Assembly: GCF_028453695.1 (NCBI RefSeq) | Contig: NC_135772.1 | Span: 21,261,412 to 21,325,411, forward strand | Source: Augochlora pura | Lineage: Eukaryota > Arthropoda > Insecta > Hymenoptera > Halictidae | DNA: 64,000 bases | Direction of reading: 5' to 3' | Shown: positions 38,266 to 51,558 of the stretch, piece by piece | Numbering within the stretch: position 1 is the stretch's first letter | How the letters are laid out: each line of letters opens with the position of its first letter | Translations under genes and position numbers: made by a program | Notes under the pieces: model-generated | The model's database searches: none | The model's input: only the letters and a program-made list of their open reading frames with translations | Told to the model about the DNA's origin: nothing

Positions 38266-38310
38266 GGTACACACTGTACACTGTATACTGTACACTGTGC
38301 ACCGTATACC
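38266..38310. repeat. TGTACAC/TGTATAC heptamer repeat
   Basis: Imperfect self-complementary heptamers (ACTGTACACTGTATACTGT) that can fold on themselves. Confidence 0.88.
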
Positions 38311-38876
38311 AACACAGACAGAATTACGATACGATGCGCGTGTACTGTTTAGCGGGGATTTGTCTCGCAAGCGTCGGAAATAGCTTACGAAGAAATTCTC
38401 TAATCTGGAGTAAGACGTGTACGCGCGACGTTTTAACAGCTAGTTTAAATACAACCGTTCCAGATTGATCCAATCGATCTACGCGTACGGCTCCTAAACC
38501 CTTTAACCCGTATCATAGTATTCGAACAGGAATACTACAAGTTGGTCGAATAAAAATTTCTTTCTCATCCAGTCTTACGATTAGCTTTTTCTCACCTGCT
38601 GCAGCGGCAAGTTTGTCGAGTTTGGATAGAATCATCGTTCGCGTACAACCTAGTAATCTTGCTTCGAATAGAAAGGAATTCGTGTCGACTAATTTTATAA
38701 TAGGTATACGAGTAAATTGTACGAATTGTAAATAGATTGAATAATTTGTCGCAGATAACGAGTTATTCTTATTCGAATCAAATATTCGATCGAAAAGATG
38801 AATTCGTTCGAATAATTATTTTAGATAAATATTTATTCGACTAATGGCCGACTCTGGTAAGCAAGGACCAGAGAAC

Positions 38877-38955
38877 GGTAATCGGTAATCGGTAATCGGT
38901 AATAGGTAAGCAGTAAGCGATAAGCAGCGAGCAGCGAGCATGCGGTAAGCAGCAA
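38877..38955. repeat. CGGTAAT heptamers and AGCAGCG units
   Basis: CGGTAAT copies decay into GTAAGC/ATAAGC and then GAGCAGC. Several GTAAGC strings here mimic splice donors. Confidence 0.9.
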
Positions 38956-39790
38956 ACGGCAACCACTTTGAGCCGATGGTGAGTCACCGTACGACATTTG
39001 ACCCCCACCAGTAGACCAGTTACCTTACTAAGTAAGTACGTGGTGCATCGCAGAGGTTCTCATATTCGCGTCCATTCTCGAAAGGGTACGAATTCTACAA
39101 ACTTTGGCTGGAAAGCTTTTACCAACGGAACTGCCGAAGTCATTTCGAATTTTCGCGCACCCATCTCATCTGGGAGATGCTGTAGAACCAGAAGTTAGAA
39201 ACAGGAAATGTTCGGCTATAAGATACGCGACGCTGCACGTATCGAAGATAATGGATTTCAAAGGACCCGCGATTACCAACTGGATGAAATGTTATGTTTA
39301 AAGCTATCCAAATCCTGGATAGCCTGGCGAGGCTTCGGCTTCCATCGTGCATAGGCAATGAAATTTCAATCTGTTTCTGAAAGGTGTTCCACGTTTGGCG
39401 TATATCGTAGCAGCGTCGTCGAGGTAGGTTGGTTCCATGTTCGAATTAAGAAAGAATCATTGCCGAGAACGAAACTTTAAAAGCAGCAAACTTTGAACTT
39501 GTTGCGTGTTCTTTGATCGCGAAAGCTACTTTTTCGTTCGTTGGCGCGCGCGCGCGCACACACAGGAGACGCGATTCAATTTTCGAGAAAGGACAACAGC
39601 GGTGGGCAGACTCGCGCCACCCGAGTACGGAAATCTATTCGAAATCCCTTATCTTTCGAATTATTTTCCTCCCGCTTTACGCGTAAGAGGATAACGTTCC
39701 GTGCCGGTGGGTATTATGTAATCGTATTAAACGCGACAGCGCACGTATGCTTGCCACTGGAGAGGAGAGGATCATCGGTGGAGGCACGGT

Positions 39791-39850
39791 AGGGGAACGG
39801 GAGGGGAACGGGAGGGAAACGGGAGGGAAACGGGAGGGAAACGGGAGAGG
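39791..39850. repeat. 11-bp G-rich minisatellite
   Basis: Tandem GGGAGGGAAAC units, the first two with a GGGG variant. There are many G3-4 runs with 1-4 nt spacers, so the + strand can form G-quadruplexes. Confidence 0.95.
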
Positions 39851-40723
39851 ATCGAGAGGGCAGCAGAAGCAGCCGGTCGAGTATTTCGAAGCCGCCGCCG
39901 TCGCCGCTGCCTGCCGCTTACCCTACCATTTTCACCAAGTGGATTCTAATTACGAGCAAAGCTGATACATGCCTTTCTCTGCTTTTACTCGACCCGCCCT
40001 TTGCTTTTCATCTTGGCGTTCCTTTTCCATTCCTTCGTCTTCACTCTGCTCGATTTCCTCGCGAGCAGAACCGAATCTCTTGTTCCGTTTGCTACATTTT
40101 CTTCGAACCTGCTCGTCTTCGCGCGTCGCAAATGTCGGCTCGACGAACGGACGACCGAGCCTACAATTTTCCTCGATCTTTTTCCTCCTCTCTTTATAAC
40201 CTTCTCCACCTAGCCTCTTCTCGTTTCGAAGAGGAAAGAAATCTAATTTAACCCGTGCACCGGCTACGACGAAATATCTCGTTGAAAATTTGTCGATGTC
40301 TAACGCGGTCTAGCGCGTTACGTTTCTCGGCGTCGCTCCTACGGAAGCTCGAGTTGTCGCACTTGCGATCGTTTGAACAATCGCGACGAGATCGCGTCGC
40401 GGGCAGGGACCGTTCGGCTCCGCCGATCAGACATCCGTCGTTAACGTCCAGTCGATGTACGGAAACTGTACCGATAACGATGCATAATATTGTATCTGGT
40501 GGGGCCGCTCGCGCACCGCTGTGGCGTCGCGACGTCGCGATAAATCATCGGGGAGAGACGCTCTCCGTCGCGTATCGTATCTCATCCCTCTAGAATCCCA
40601 TTTATTTTCGTTGAACCAATCGGGTTTCGAGCCCAGTCAGAAAATAGGAATATGGGACGGCCCTGACCGGGGCTACCGACCGACCGAAAGATTTATTCGC
40701 GAGTTTGTCCGTTTCCACTTGCT

Positions 40724-40727
<4 letters not shown>

Positions 40728-40776
<49 letters not shown>
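40728..40776. repeat. (CT)n tract
   Basis: 49 bp of uninterrupted CT dinucleotides. Confidence 0.98.
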
Positions 40777-40778
<2 letters not shown>

Positions 40779-41622
40779 GACACTCTCTCCTACGACCGGT
40801 GGACGACGAGGCAGTAGCAGGGGCCAGGGGCCAGGGGCAGCAAACAGCGAGCGAGAGGACACGTCGCGTAAGGCGGGGGTGCTCGCAGGTTGAACGTCCG
40901 CCGCATCGAATATAAATAGCAGACGGCGACGTTCCTCCACCGCGTCTCTCTTCGCACCCTTTCGCTTCTTCGTCCACTTCTTCCTCTTTTCTCTTCTCTA
41001 TCTTTTTCTCTTCCTCCTCGTCATTTTCTATTCTTCAAACTCCTCGATCGCCACCACCATCAACGCCGTAGCCATCGTGGTTGCTATCGTGTTGCTCGCT
41101 TCTCGTTTACTCGTTGCTCGTTTCGAAATGCGATTAAGATAGTGGACCCGTTTACTGCGAACCGACCAATTGTTGCGCCTTTGGTTTATTTTTGGCCAGG
41201 ATTTCAGGGATTGCTGGAACCAACGAGAATTTATAGGAAGCTGGATAGGAAGATGTCCGCCGCGCCGTAATCTGCCAGTTGGCTAGTTTGCCGGCAGCGT
41301 TGCTCTCGCCGAAGAAAGAAGGACGAACGTCGAAAGCGCGGATACCTCGAACGAGTTGTGCAGTCGCGAAGCGAAGCACGATCTTCTTTAAACGGACATT
41401 TTCATCGAAAGTTTCGTGGCGTGGTGGCAGCTTTTCGTTGATCGAATCATGCTACGAGCGATTCGAGTTAAGAGAACGAGCCGGCGAATCGGTTAAATTA
41501 TGCACTCGAGCGATCGGTTCGTGAGTCGAGCGGCGCTTACGGTTTACGGTCAGTCGGTCGGCCAACTACCTGGTCTGGTCGACAAGTGGTAAGTCGCGCA
41601 GCGGCTTTCGATTGTCAACATA

Positions 41623-41682
<60 letters not shown>

Positions 41683-41683
41683 A
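41623..41683. repeat. (CT)n(CA)n compound repeat
   Basis: A CT run with one TTT interruption passes directly into about twelve CA units. Confidence 0.97.
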
Positions 41684-41815
41684 TAATAAGCAAGCAAGCA
41701 GGTTAACAGACAGGAAGAACCGATGAGAAAAGATCATTTTCCGTTCCGTTTCTCTTCGTCTATTCTGGCTTCGACTCGATCGTGTCTGAACTCTGCTGCG
41801 ACTATGGCTCGGCGT

Positions 41816-41849
41816 GAGGCGAGGCGAGGCGAGGCGAGGCGAGGCGAGA
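41816..41849. repeat. (GAGGC)n pentamer array
   Basis: Six GAGGC units ending GAGAC. Confidence 0.95.
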
Positions 41850-42682
41850 CGACGGGCGCAACAGATTACGGTGCTCAACTCCACCGTAAGCAGTTTCGCA
41901 GCTCACCTTCCAAAGCTTAACGTTCCTTCCTCTCGTCTCCTCTCGTACGATAGGATCATGATCGTAGCTGTAACCTTTGTCTTTTCCTGTGAAATAGCTT
42001 CCGCCTCGTCGCAGCTGCTTCGTTCGTTTCGCGTTCGTTTCGCGATCGGTGCATCGATCGAATCGACGCGCCTGCGGCGCATCGCGTACGTATACGCACG
42101 GGGAAACGTTCCACGTTGGTCTAAAAGCAAGGTTCGAAGCAACGAGGAGTATTTTATCGGCAAAGATCGTTGCCGCGTCGTTTCGCCAATCGAAGGACAA
42201 ATAATCTTGTTAAAATCCGTGCGACGGTGGCGTCGAGCGCGCGGCACGGTGCATTTCCCCGGTCGGCTCGCGTCTACGTCGTCGTCGCGGCGTGTACAGG
42301 TTGTAAGTGGGAATGCGGAATGAACGAAGAAGAAAGGAGAGGCGGAAGAGATGCGGCCGAGGGACGAGGAATGGCGAGAGGAGAGAGTGGAGAGAAGAGA
42401 GTAGAGAGTAGGTAGTAGAGAGTAGAGAGGAAAGAGGTAGAGCCGAGGGGTGAGAGGAACGGGAGGCTGCCGGTTCAGCTGCATTAATTAAACTAGCGGA
42501 GGACAATGAGCCTGTCTACCGGCTCGCTTGCCTCGCTGTGTAATTCACGCCTCTCACGGGAGAGCCACCCTTCGACTTTGCTTTCCAGTTTGAACCTTCC
42601 TATGGATAATTACCTACGCCCTTTACCTCGCTCCACCTCGTCTTGCCACACCTCGCATATTCCTCCCCCGCCGCTCCTCATT

Positions 42683-42713
<31 letters not shown>

Positions 42714-43493
42714 TACCCTTTCAATTCCTTTTTCCGCAATTTCCTCGCTTTTCGAGGCACGCGTAGCGCTTCCGAGCGTACAGCTCTACACGGCGACGTC
42801 GAGCTCGTCGCAATGGTTCATTTAACGGCAACAATCTCCGAGATCCAAGCACCGCTGATCTTTCGTGCGCAGAGATTAACTGTGCGAGGACCGTCTGCGA
42901 GCCTTTATCCTTCGCACGGTTATTTGCGCGCTACTCGATCGTTTCGCGCGCGTTGTTCGAAAAATGAGAAGCTGCCGTCGTTCTTGTTCTCGTTCTCGTT
43001 TCAAGAAGAATCCGATATATTCGTCAACTTTTCCCTTCCTCGCGCAACGACACCGCCTCGCGACACGGATCTTCCGCGAACATTTCGAACCGATATGGTC
43101 GTACGTTAGCCGAACGAATTTCTATGGCTGCCGTTGTCCAACAGTTCGACGATATAAATACTGGTAGGTGGCATTTGCCCGAGCCGAACGAGTCGCGTCC
43201 TAACCGTTCGGCGTCGGAACGGCCGACAGAAATTGACCTTACACGGGCGATCGTAATCTATCCGAGAAACGATGAAGGACGGAGGAATAGCGCCGCGGGA
43301 CCACGGATCGCTAGATTTTCTACGGTTGCGACCGAAACTGTCTCCTCCGTCGTCGCATCTCCTACGCGGCGCGGCCTCTTGTACAGGGGAGTAGCGTCTC
43401 ACGAGGATCATTTAACCGAGATAATTGCCAAACATTGTTTACCTTGTTAGCCGCTAGAAACCGGCTCGTAAACTTGCGCGAGTTAATAAGCGG

Positions 43494-43567
43494 AGGCAGG
43501 CAGAGGCAGGCAGGGAGGCAGGCAGGCAGGCAGGCAGGCAGGCGGCAAGCAGGCAGGCAAGCAGCAG
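43494..43567. repeat. (GGCA)n tetranucleotide repeat
   Basis: GGCAGGCA units with AGGCAGG and GGCGGCA interruptions. Confidence 0.94.
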
Positions 43568-44370
43568 GTCGGAGGAATCGAGCAAGCTCGAGTGCGAAAC
43601 CGTGTGTAAATTAGCGTCTTCAATTTGTAACCATTCGCTTGACTTTACTCCGCAGTTTCGAGAGTACTATCGAAAGACGAGTGCCGGGTTAGAACGAGAT
43701 AGATAGATGGCACGGATGCGCTGAAATTGCGGTCGAATTTCAAACTCCGCGTCTAATAATTCCTCCCCGACAACCAGTTTTTCTTTCTCCCTTTCTTTTT
43801 CAGTTTCTCTTTCTTCCTTTCGTTTCTCTCGACTTCCGAGTCTCCTCTCGCTATTATTCTTTCGCTATTCGTTCCGTCTACCGTGGTACGCTGCAGTGTA
43901 GAATTGCCGAGTCGACGTACCAAGTACGATACCGTTAAACAACGCGTTCCGGCACTCATAGATACGAAAATAAAATATTAAAAACTAATTTACTCTTGCA
44001 AAGATCTTTCTGCGAACACGCATGCCTTAGAGTCGAACGAGAAGTCGAAGCGATTCGATCGACGAATTTCCTTCGTGAAATGGGTAGAATCGGGGATTAC
44101 TAATCCACGACCCCTTCGACTAATAAGCTAAAAAGAGATGGTCCCAACGATGAGAACGGATCACGGATTACGGATTACGATTCCCGAGTGCCATGGAGTC
44201 TGCCCAGAAAACCCGTTTAAGCACGTTCTTCGTCCACATTTTCCTATTTCGCGACGGATTCGACTTTGCGACGACGCTCGTTCCCCGTTTCCTTAGCACA
44301 ATCGTTGGTTAGGGCGCGGATCGCACCCTCGCGTAATTGCTGCCAGCGACAGGCAGCAGTCCATGTACCG

Positions 44371-44420
44371 GCGACGACGACGACGACTCTCTCTCTCTCT
44401 CCCCCCCCCCCCCCCTCTCT
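44371..44420. repeat. CGA, CT and poly-C compound repeat
   Basis: CGA triplets, a CT run, then 15 consecutive C (44401-44415) and TCTCT. The homopolymer length is prone to sequencing error. Confidence 0.93.
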
Positions 44421-45300
44421 TTGCTCGTTCTTCTCTTATTCTTCCCTACTCGCTTTCCTTTTTCTTTGGAACTGGTTTCTCTGACCGCGCGCTGGCTACA
44501 TTCGCTTATGTCCGAGACAACGCGCGCTGCCGCTCGCATGCACTATTACGCCCGGTCTTATCGTTTATCGTCTTATGCAAATGGGATTAACGGTACATCC
44601 ACGCGCTCACCCTTTACCACCGATATCGACTGATAAATAAGCAGTTTTGTATGCTTCCTTCCTTCCTTCCTTTCTTTCTTCCATTGCCTTTCCGTCTGCT
44701 GACCCATTGCACTGGGTAGTACGTTTAACCAATTACGTGGCCGAGCATGCACGGAACCGAATTCAAGGACCGTGGACGTTAATGTGCCCTCTTTATCCAA
44801 CGATTCCACGATTGCTATTTTTTTAATATCTTTCCAAGTTGCCGGTTGCCCTGCCGACAAAAGAGGAAGCGATAAATTGTCGCAGGAAGTCCCCAATATT
44901 GGAACGCTGTTCGGTACCGGAGAAACCGTTTGCTCGTCTAGACTAGTTTAGATCGTTGCGCGCTAGATCGATGAACGATCGCGTCGATCCGAAACCACCG
45001 TATCTGCCGGTTCGTTCTGTAGAACGGCGATCCGAATCAGCGGCGATAGGTGTCGGTATTCTTTTTGCCGAGGCTTTTTCTTCCGATGATGCATCGACAC
45101 CGGCAGAGTCGAACCCGGTTCGAACCCGAGAAGAATGGAGGAAGGAGACTACGCGGGAAAAGGAACGAAAAAAGGAAAGAAACCGGTTGTTGCCTTTCCA
45201 GCAGCTGTCTTCCGAGCTAATCTCGAGAAAGATCGAGCAGCCGAAGAAGAAGGATAGGGAAAAGGAGAAGGAGAAGCGAAGAAGAGCGATATCTTGTCAC

Positions 45301-45362
45301 GGCTCGACTCGACTCGACTCGACTCGACTCGGCTCGGCTCGGCTCGGCTCGGCTCGGCTCGG
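45301..45362. repeat. GACTC then GGCTC pentamer array
   Basis: Five GACTC units switch cleanly to six or seven GGCTC units, a single transition spreading through the array. Confidence 0.97.
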
Positions 45363-46598
45363 TACGGTTCAACGTCGAACGCTTGGCTTCCCGTTTCTGA
45401 AAACGGTGGAGGGCTTTTTCGGGCAGCTTCCTCCGTTACCCTCGCTCGCTTCCTTACCAGCCTCGGATTTTGTTGCAGCTGCGTTTCGTGTCTCTTGTAA
45501 GAGGACACCGCGAACAACCTTTCCACGATCCGAAAGGAATCGGCTGTTGCGACGAGGCGTTTCGCAAAAACCGGCATCCTAGGGGATCGTCTGTCCGGTG
45601 TCGCGGAGTGCGGAGAGTCGAACAGTCGGTTAGGTGACGCGCAAAAGTTCGTAGGCTGCCTGTCTTGGGTTCGGATAAAGCGAATCCTCTCCGCGTTGGA
45701 AAAGAAACGCGCGCGTTGGGAAGTTCCGTACAATCGCTGATTCGAGTTCGCCGTTTCCAGCACCGGTTTCCGCGAACCATCGACTATAATACGGTTAATG
45801 GTTTTCTGCTCGAACGACGAGTCGAGCACGCCTCTTTCCTTATTCTCGAGAAGCATTCAATTATTGACTCGGATTCGAAGCCAACGCATTAGCATACCGT
45901 GAATAATTCATGCCCGAACGGTTAATCCGGCAATATGTAAATTAATCCCGCTAATTGCGGCCAACAATACGAACGTTGCGACGCGGAATCGCCGAACGAT
46001 TTATGTACATATTTCGTCGCGGGGCGGCTTTAACGAGGCAACGCGACAAATTCGTGGTCCGTAGCGATCGAAAGGAGGGAGCGAACGTAGCGGATAGAAA
46101 TATAGACACCGATATCGTAGTTACGCGTAGACGGTGCTCACAGAAAATGGACTTGTCGTCCCGAGTTATTTAATCGACACGACAACTGCTCCACGAACGA
46201 TTTAAGAAGCTGCGGACGTGCGCGTTCGGGCACCGACCGACTCGATCCGAGCCGTCTCGATGATTCAATGGCTGAGCGACGCCGCGAGCCACGCATCGAG
46301 ATTCGCGGAGTCAACGAGGCGAAAATATTTCTATAGGAGACGAGACCACGTGGAAGCAATGCCAGAGAAGCGCGCGTACGCGTATAGGTTTTCGCGAACG
46401 CGTCGTCGTCGGCCGTTGCTCCACGCTCCATAGCACCGCGCGGCTCCTTTCTTCGCATCGGAGGTAATTGGAAGTAATTAGGATCATCGGATGCTCGTCG
46501 CGACGAGGTACAATCGCGCGGGTGCAACGACGAAACGGAGCTCGCGGATTATCGAAAAACGCTCGATCGTCGATCGTTTCAACCGAATTTATCCACTC

Positions 46599-46667
46599 GC
46601 GGTCTCGTAGTCTCGCGGTCTCGTAGTCTCGCGGTCTCGTAGTCTCGCGGTCTCGTAGTCTCGCGGC
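46599..46667. repeat. 16-bp minisatellite, 4.3 identical copies
   Basis: The unit CGCGGTCTCGTAGTCT repeats four times without a mismatch, plus CGCGG. Each unit is itself a diverged octamer duplicate (GCGGTCTC/GTAGTCTC). Confidence 0.97.
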
Positions 46668-47290
46668 ACGCGGACGTTGCATCCCACGATACAGCCGAGA
46701 GCGTAGCTATACATATACATAACCTGACGGCAATGAGCGCGCGAGAGTCGCGGGACGTTCCTTTCGAACCAACGATTCGGGAATGAGCGAGTCTCCGAGC
46801 GCGAACCGTTCCCGACGCGCTTAATCTTCGAATCTCTGGAAATGTGGGTCGCGTTCGAAAGAAAAGCAAACGAAGGGGAAGGGGCGGGGCAGAGGCTAAA
46901 GATGAATTCGGTTGGGGGGCTACGGGAGGACAAAGGTTCGGCGAATAAAACCGAGGAAAAGCGTAAACGGATGTCGCGTAGCGCGCGCGCGCGCGTTCGC
47001 GCGACTCGTCGAGAAAGAAAGACGCGCACGGTGCTCGGGGACGCATAATTAATCCTCTGTTAATTCCCGCTACCCTTTTCACCGTAAATTGCTTCAGCGA
47101 ATTATTTCGTTCTAATTTAGCTCGAACGAAAAGCATAACGATACAGTGGCGCGAGTAAATTACTCGCGGGTCGACGCTAATCGCTCTTGCGCGCCAGCAA
47201 ATCTCGCGTTAAAAGAGCGCGGTGTCATTGCGCGAGTGCGCTCGTCCTCCCATTCCTGTTTCTTTTCTCTTTACGCAACGACGACGGTAA

Positions 47291-47321
47291 CCGACTGCGA
47301 CTGCGACTGCGACTGCGACAG
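47291..47321. repeat. CTGCGA hexamer repeat
   Basis: Four CTGCGA units. Confidence 0.92.
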
Positions 47322-48060
47322 CAGCGCAGAGTGCTATTCGCTTCGTCATTAACGGTAAAAGAAGAAACAAAGAAACGGAGAAGAGTCGGCTTGGAAAATA
47401 AAAGAATAATGTCGCCGTCGCCGTCGCTGGTAACGCGCCGCTGGCACCGCTGCTGCCACCGTGGTAGCGCGACCGCTGTCAGACTGCGAAGCAATCCGCC
47501 GAGCAAAGAGCTTTCCTCTATAATGGCAATCCGTTTTCACGATCCTTACATCCGCCACAGTTTTCCGTAGCGCCGCTTCCTTGCCGCCGTTAAACAACAA
47601 TCGACGATTCAACGAACTCGTGCGAGGACGTTGCGAAATAGGCTAATCTCGTTTCTCCTCGGACGCTGCATTGGTTCGGTTGCGAAGAACGAGGAACCGA
47701 GTACCCTCATCGTTATCGTTACTATTTATTGGTATTAATTGCCAGCATTATGCAATCGACGATTCAAGGTTTTCGTGGAAGCGGTAAAAGGAACATGGAC
47801 GCGTTACCACCGAGCGTGCGTGAAACTGCCGTGACGCTACTTATCGCTATACTTCGATCGATAGAAATTAATGCGACCAACCGGAAGGGAAACCGTGATC
47901 CACCATCCCGATGAAACGACGAACGGATAAAGAAAGCAACGTGGTTGCCGCATCGGTCCGTTTCGCTCGAAAAGGCATCGGTGGTTCGTCGAATTAACGA
48001 CGAATTAACAACGAATGCTGGTCGTCGTCTCGCGTCTCTCTCGACTCTCGTCCCCGTCTC

Positions 48061-48100
48061 TCTCGACTCTCGACTCTCGACTCTCGACTCTCGACTCTCG
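48061..48100. repeat. GACTCTC heptamer repeat
   Basis: Five GACTCTC units. Confidence 0.95.
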
Positions 48101-49738
48101 CCTTATCGAATCGCGCGAGAAACGGAAGAGTTTCGGTGCAATTAGGAGAATATCGTCGAGTCGAACGAGACTGACGTCTGTTTTCCCCGCTTTTACATGC
48201 GCCGTTCCGAGCGAAACGTGGGCAGAGGGGGTCGCGGGAGAACGGAAAAAATGAAGGATACGCAGCACGAGAAGAGCCGTAAAAACTGGAGAATTCAACT
48301 GGCAAGCGGGGAAGGTTAATTTCCTGCAGCACCCGATAGAAAAAAGCTTGCTTCGAGGCCACAGGTGCATCCATTCACCGCACGACAGTAATTAATCTCT
48401 CCGGCCGTTTCTCTCCGCGTTTCTCTTCCCGTTTTTCCCTGCCTTTTATCCCCCGCGTTCTCCACCCCTCGGTTTTGTTTCGCCCCTCGAAAAAGAAATA
48501 AAAGATCGAGCCCAATTCGCGCCTCGTTTCCACGCATCCATCCACTTGTGCGCGGTCACGCGAGACTCGCCGGTGATTCCGCCCCTCGCGCGCTCCCCCG
48601 GAAACGCCGAGCGAAAGCAGAATCGGAAGCAGGAGCAGCAGCGAGAGAAGAAGCGGCAACGCGAAACCGAGGAAGAGACGGCTGGCGAACATTGCTCGCC
48701 GGATAAAACAGAGCCAGTCGCCGCGATCGGGCAGGGGACAAATAATAAATAGGTGCACTCGAACGTTTCCACGGGAATACACCTCGAGTTCGAGGGCCGG
48801 CCGGCTGCTGGTTGGGGTAGGTCGAGAGACCGGGCTGCAGTCGCGCGCGCGCTCGGCCTTCGGATCGCGTCGTTCGACTCGCGACGACGGGGGAACGAAA
48901 CGGCGAGGAGGCTATGTCCCCGCCGCACGCCTCTTTCACGTCTTTCACCTCCTTTACCTCCTTTACCTCTTTTACGTTCTTTTCTCCTCGCCCCTTTTCC
49001 AAGCTTCCATCTCACGGGTTTCACAATCGACCGAGAGACACTTGTCCCTCGGTCGTCGGTAACATCCGCGTTTTCTATTCGATCGTCGAGATCGTTTCAT
49101 CGAGAAGGCAAAGGATCCGCTGCGAGATACCGTCGCGTTTCTCCTAGGATTTTAACTGCCCAACATTTCGGCTTCGAGAATCGGCGTCTGAAACTTGTGT
49201 TGTCCGAGTATTACATCCTTGGGCTGCTCGATAGTTGGACGATGAGAGTCGTTGAAGTGTCAGGATCCGCTACCGCCGAACCAGCTCTATGTCGCCGTTA
49301 CATTGTTCGGTTTGGCGTACAAGGGAATCGAGATCGACCCTTTTAACGAGCAAGATAAAAACAGTAGAAATTATTTTATTCGATGGTTCCATCGGTTGGT
49401 ACGATGAGAAAACCAATGGAACCTACGCGACGTTCAGACGCGACGACGTCGAATCGGCAGCATAGCGTCGGGACGAGGCAGAGAGTAGCAGCGGTAGCGT
49501 AGGCGGCGAAGGGGACGGAGAGACGGACGGGGGCAAGGGTAGGCGGGGGCGAGGCAGAAGGGTACAGCTGGCGCAGTATGGACGGATATTATAATTTTGA
49601 TACCTTTGCGAGAGGAATTAAATTACCATTCTCGACGTACAGCGACGCTGATACTAATACTACAGGCATATTGTAGTTTTAATGTAATATAATTAAATCT
49701 ATGTTTAACCCACATAAAGGGTATTCTCGTTGGAAAAT

Positions 49739-49763
49739 ACTCGGGAAAATGATTATCCCGAGT
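49739..49763. repeat. 8-bp perfect stem-loop in an A/T-rich patch
   Basis: ACTCGGGA (49739-49746) and TCCCGAGT (49756-49763) are exact reverse complements around a 9-nt loop. Just upstream lies TTAACCC followed by CACATAAAGGGT. The layout resembles the hairpin-bearing TTAA patch at 5490-5697, but no matching terminal repeat was found. Confidence 0.5.
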
Positions 49764-50002
49764 GCATCGCGCAACCATCCAGTCGCGTCTTTGACTTCGC
49801 GTTACGCTGTCCCTTTACGTTTTATACGAACAATTCAGAGTTCTAATCGGTCCAAGCCTCGGCCCGCGTTCTCTCGACGTTATCGATCATCGGACCGTCG
49901 CGCATCGACGACGAAACCGTTTAAGATTCCGTCGAGCGAGAGAAAACGTCCCAACGAAAAATTCGATTCGGACGCTAAGGGAAAGCTCGAAGGGAAACGG
50001 AA

Positions 50003-50040
50003 GCTCGACTCGACTCGACTCGACTCGACTCGACTCGACT
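50003..50040. repeat. (GACTC)n pentamer array
   Basis: Seven pure units, the same motif and phase as the array at 26278. Confidence 0.97.
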
Positions 50041-51558
50041 AGGTGTAGTGTGTACGCGGGAACGCGTTATCGCGGCACGCGCGTGCCCGTGTTTTAATTC
50101 ACTCGAGTCACGTTCGAAGGTGAATGGGGTGTCGCGGGAACAAGAATTCGACGGTGACGACGCATAGGCCGGGAAAACTGCGCGCGGACGAGTCAATGTC
50201 GCCAAAGGATCGCCGAGGGCGGACCGTCGCGTCGCCTCGGCCTGCCTCGGGTCGCCTCGCGTCGCAACGTCGCGTCGTCGGTGTGTTTGTAGGTACGTGT
50301 TATAGCGTGCGGCACGGACAACGTAGGGACAAGAGAGGCGATATATAATGTTCCGCGATATTAAACGGGACGCATTCCACCGAAGCCACCCTCTGGTCTC
50401 TGCTATGAATGCTCCTACGACCCCCGTCTCCTGTCTCGCCCTTCCACCTACCACCAGTTCCACCCACCACCTTCCACCTTCCACCTTCCGCTTTCCTCCT
50501 CCTGCTTTCCTCGCTCTCCGCTCCTCGGCGTCCTTCGTTCTCCATCCCGCATCTTCCGTCTCTCCGTCTCTCCGTCTCTCGCAGCGTCCACCGAACCCCC
50601 CCGCGATCCAGCCACGGGGACGCGGGTATAGGACGCGGGTGTAGGCCACGGGAACGGGAACTGGCGCGCGAGCACACCAACACGAGAGCTCGGAACGGGC
50701 TGCCGCCGCCGGCTGAGCCGGTAGAGCCGGGCCTGCTCGACCGGAGCCGGCTACCCTCGAACGGTTATACGGCAAATTTACAGCTTAGCCGGAACCACCG
50801 CTATCCGCGAACACGCCATTTACTGCACCCTCGGGGCTGTGAATCGGATACGCTCCACGTACGGCGCGTTTCCTCGAGGATAAAGCCGCTGCGAACGATT
50901 TACCGATGTCACCCTCGCGGATACGCGTTCAGCGTATTCGTGCCGCGCCGATTTTTAAACGAGATACTCGACGCGTCCTTCATCGACGCCAACGATTCAA
51001 TTTCGAAACTGTATCAGTTTATAGATCTTTACGACTTGGAGCGCCGCATGTATTCCTCTTTTCAGAAAATTACGGAATTCCGCGTGTTCCGTAGCCGAGA
51101 CTCGATGCCGCGTACGCGCGTTACGTTTCGCGGCGCCCCGATAGATGCGGCTCCTCGCGTCGCGACGCGTAATATTTTCTGGATGGACGATGCGAGTAGA
51201 TGAAACGAATAGAATCGCGAGTGGAAAATTAGAGGCAACAATGCCGGAGAAGAAGAGCAAGTTTCGCATTGCTGTCTCCGCCTCTCGCAAGTCCGCGTCC
51301 CCCTCTAGCAAATGTTTGGAAACGTTTCGGTCCGAGTTAAAAGGAGACAAGAAATTTAGTTATGCCGGGACAAGCTGGCCAGGTGGACGAGGAGGACGTT
51401 CCGGTCTCTCCTATGACCGAGAGTAGCCACGGCGACATTCCAAAATGCTTTCTCCCTCCTCCGCGTTTCGCGGCGGGTTCCTGCGCCCTATCACGGCTGA
51501 CCCGGCCATTTCCTATCCTTCATCCGCGCGTTTCCATCCCTCCGCTGAGCAACCCCCG

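Noticed and set aside
41500..41594. ATG-initiated frame ending at a perfect GTAAGT donor (41589), with TCAGTC initiator-like sequence at 41550
   Set aside because: It ends in phase 2 and would shift the sd leader exon out of frame; no acceptor or promoter support.
42303..42308. GTAAGT donor-like site after CAGGTT, in a frame of matching phase
   Set aside because: The upstream open frame contains no ATG and no convincing acceptor.
45105..45140. CGAACCCGGTTCGAACC, resembling a tRNA T-arm
   Set aside because: No acceptor stem, D-arm or anticodon arm could be placed around it.
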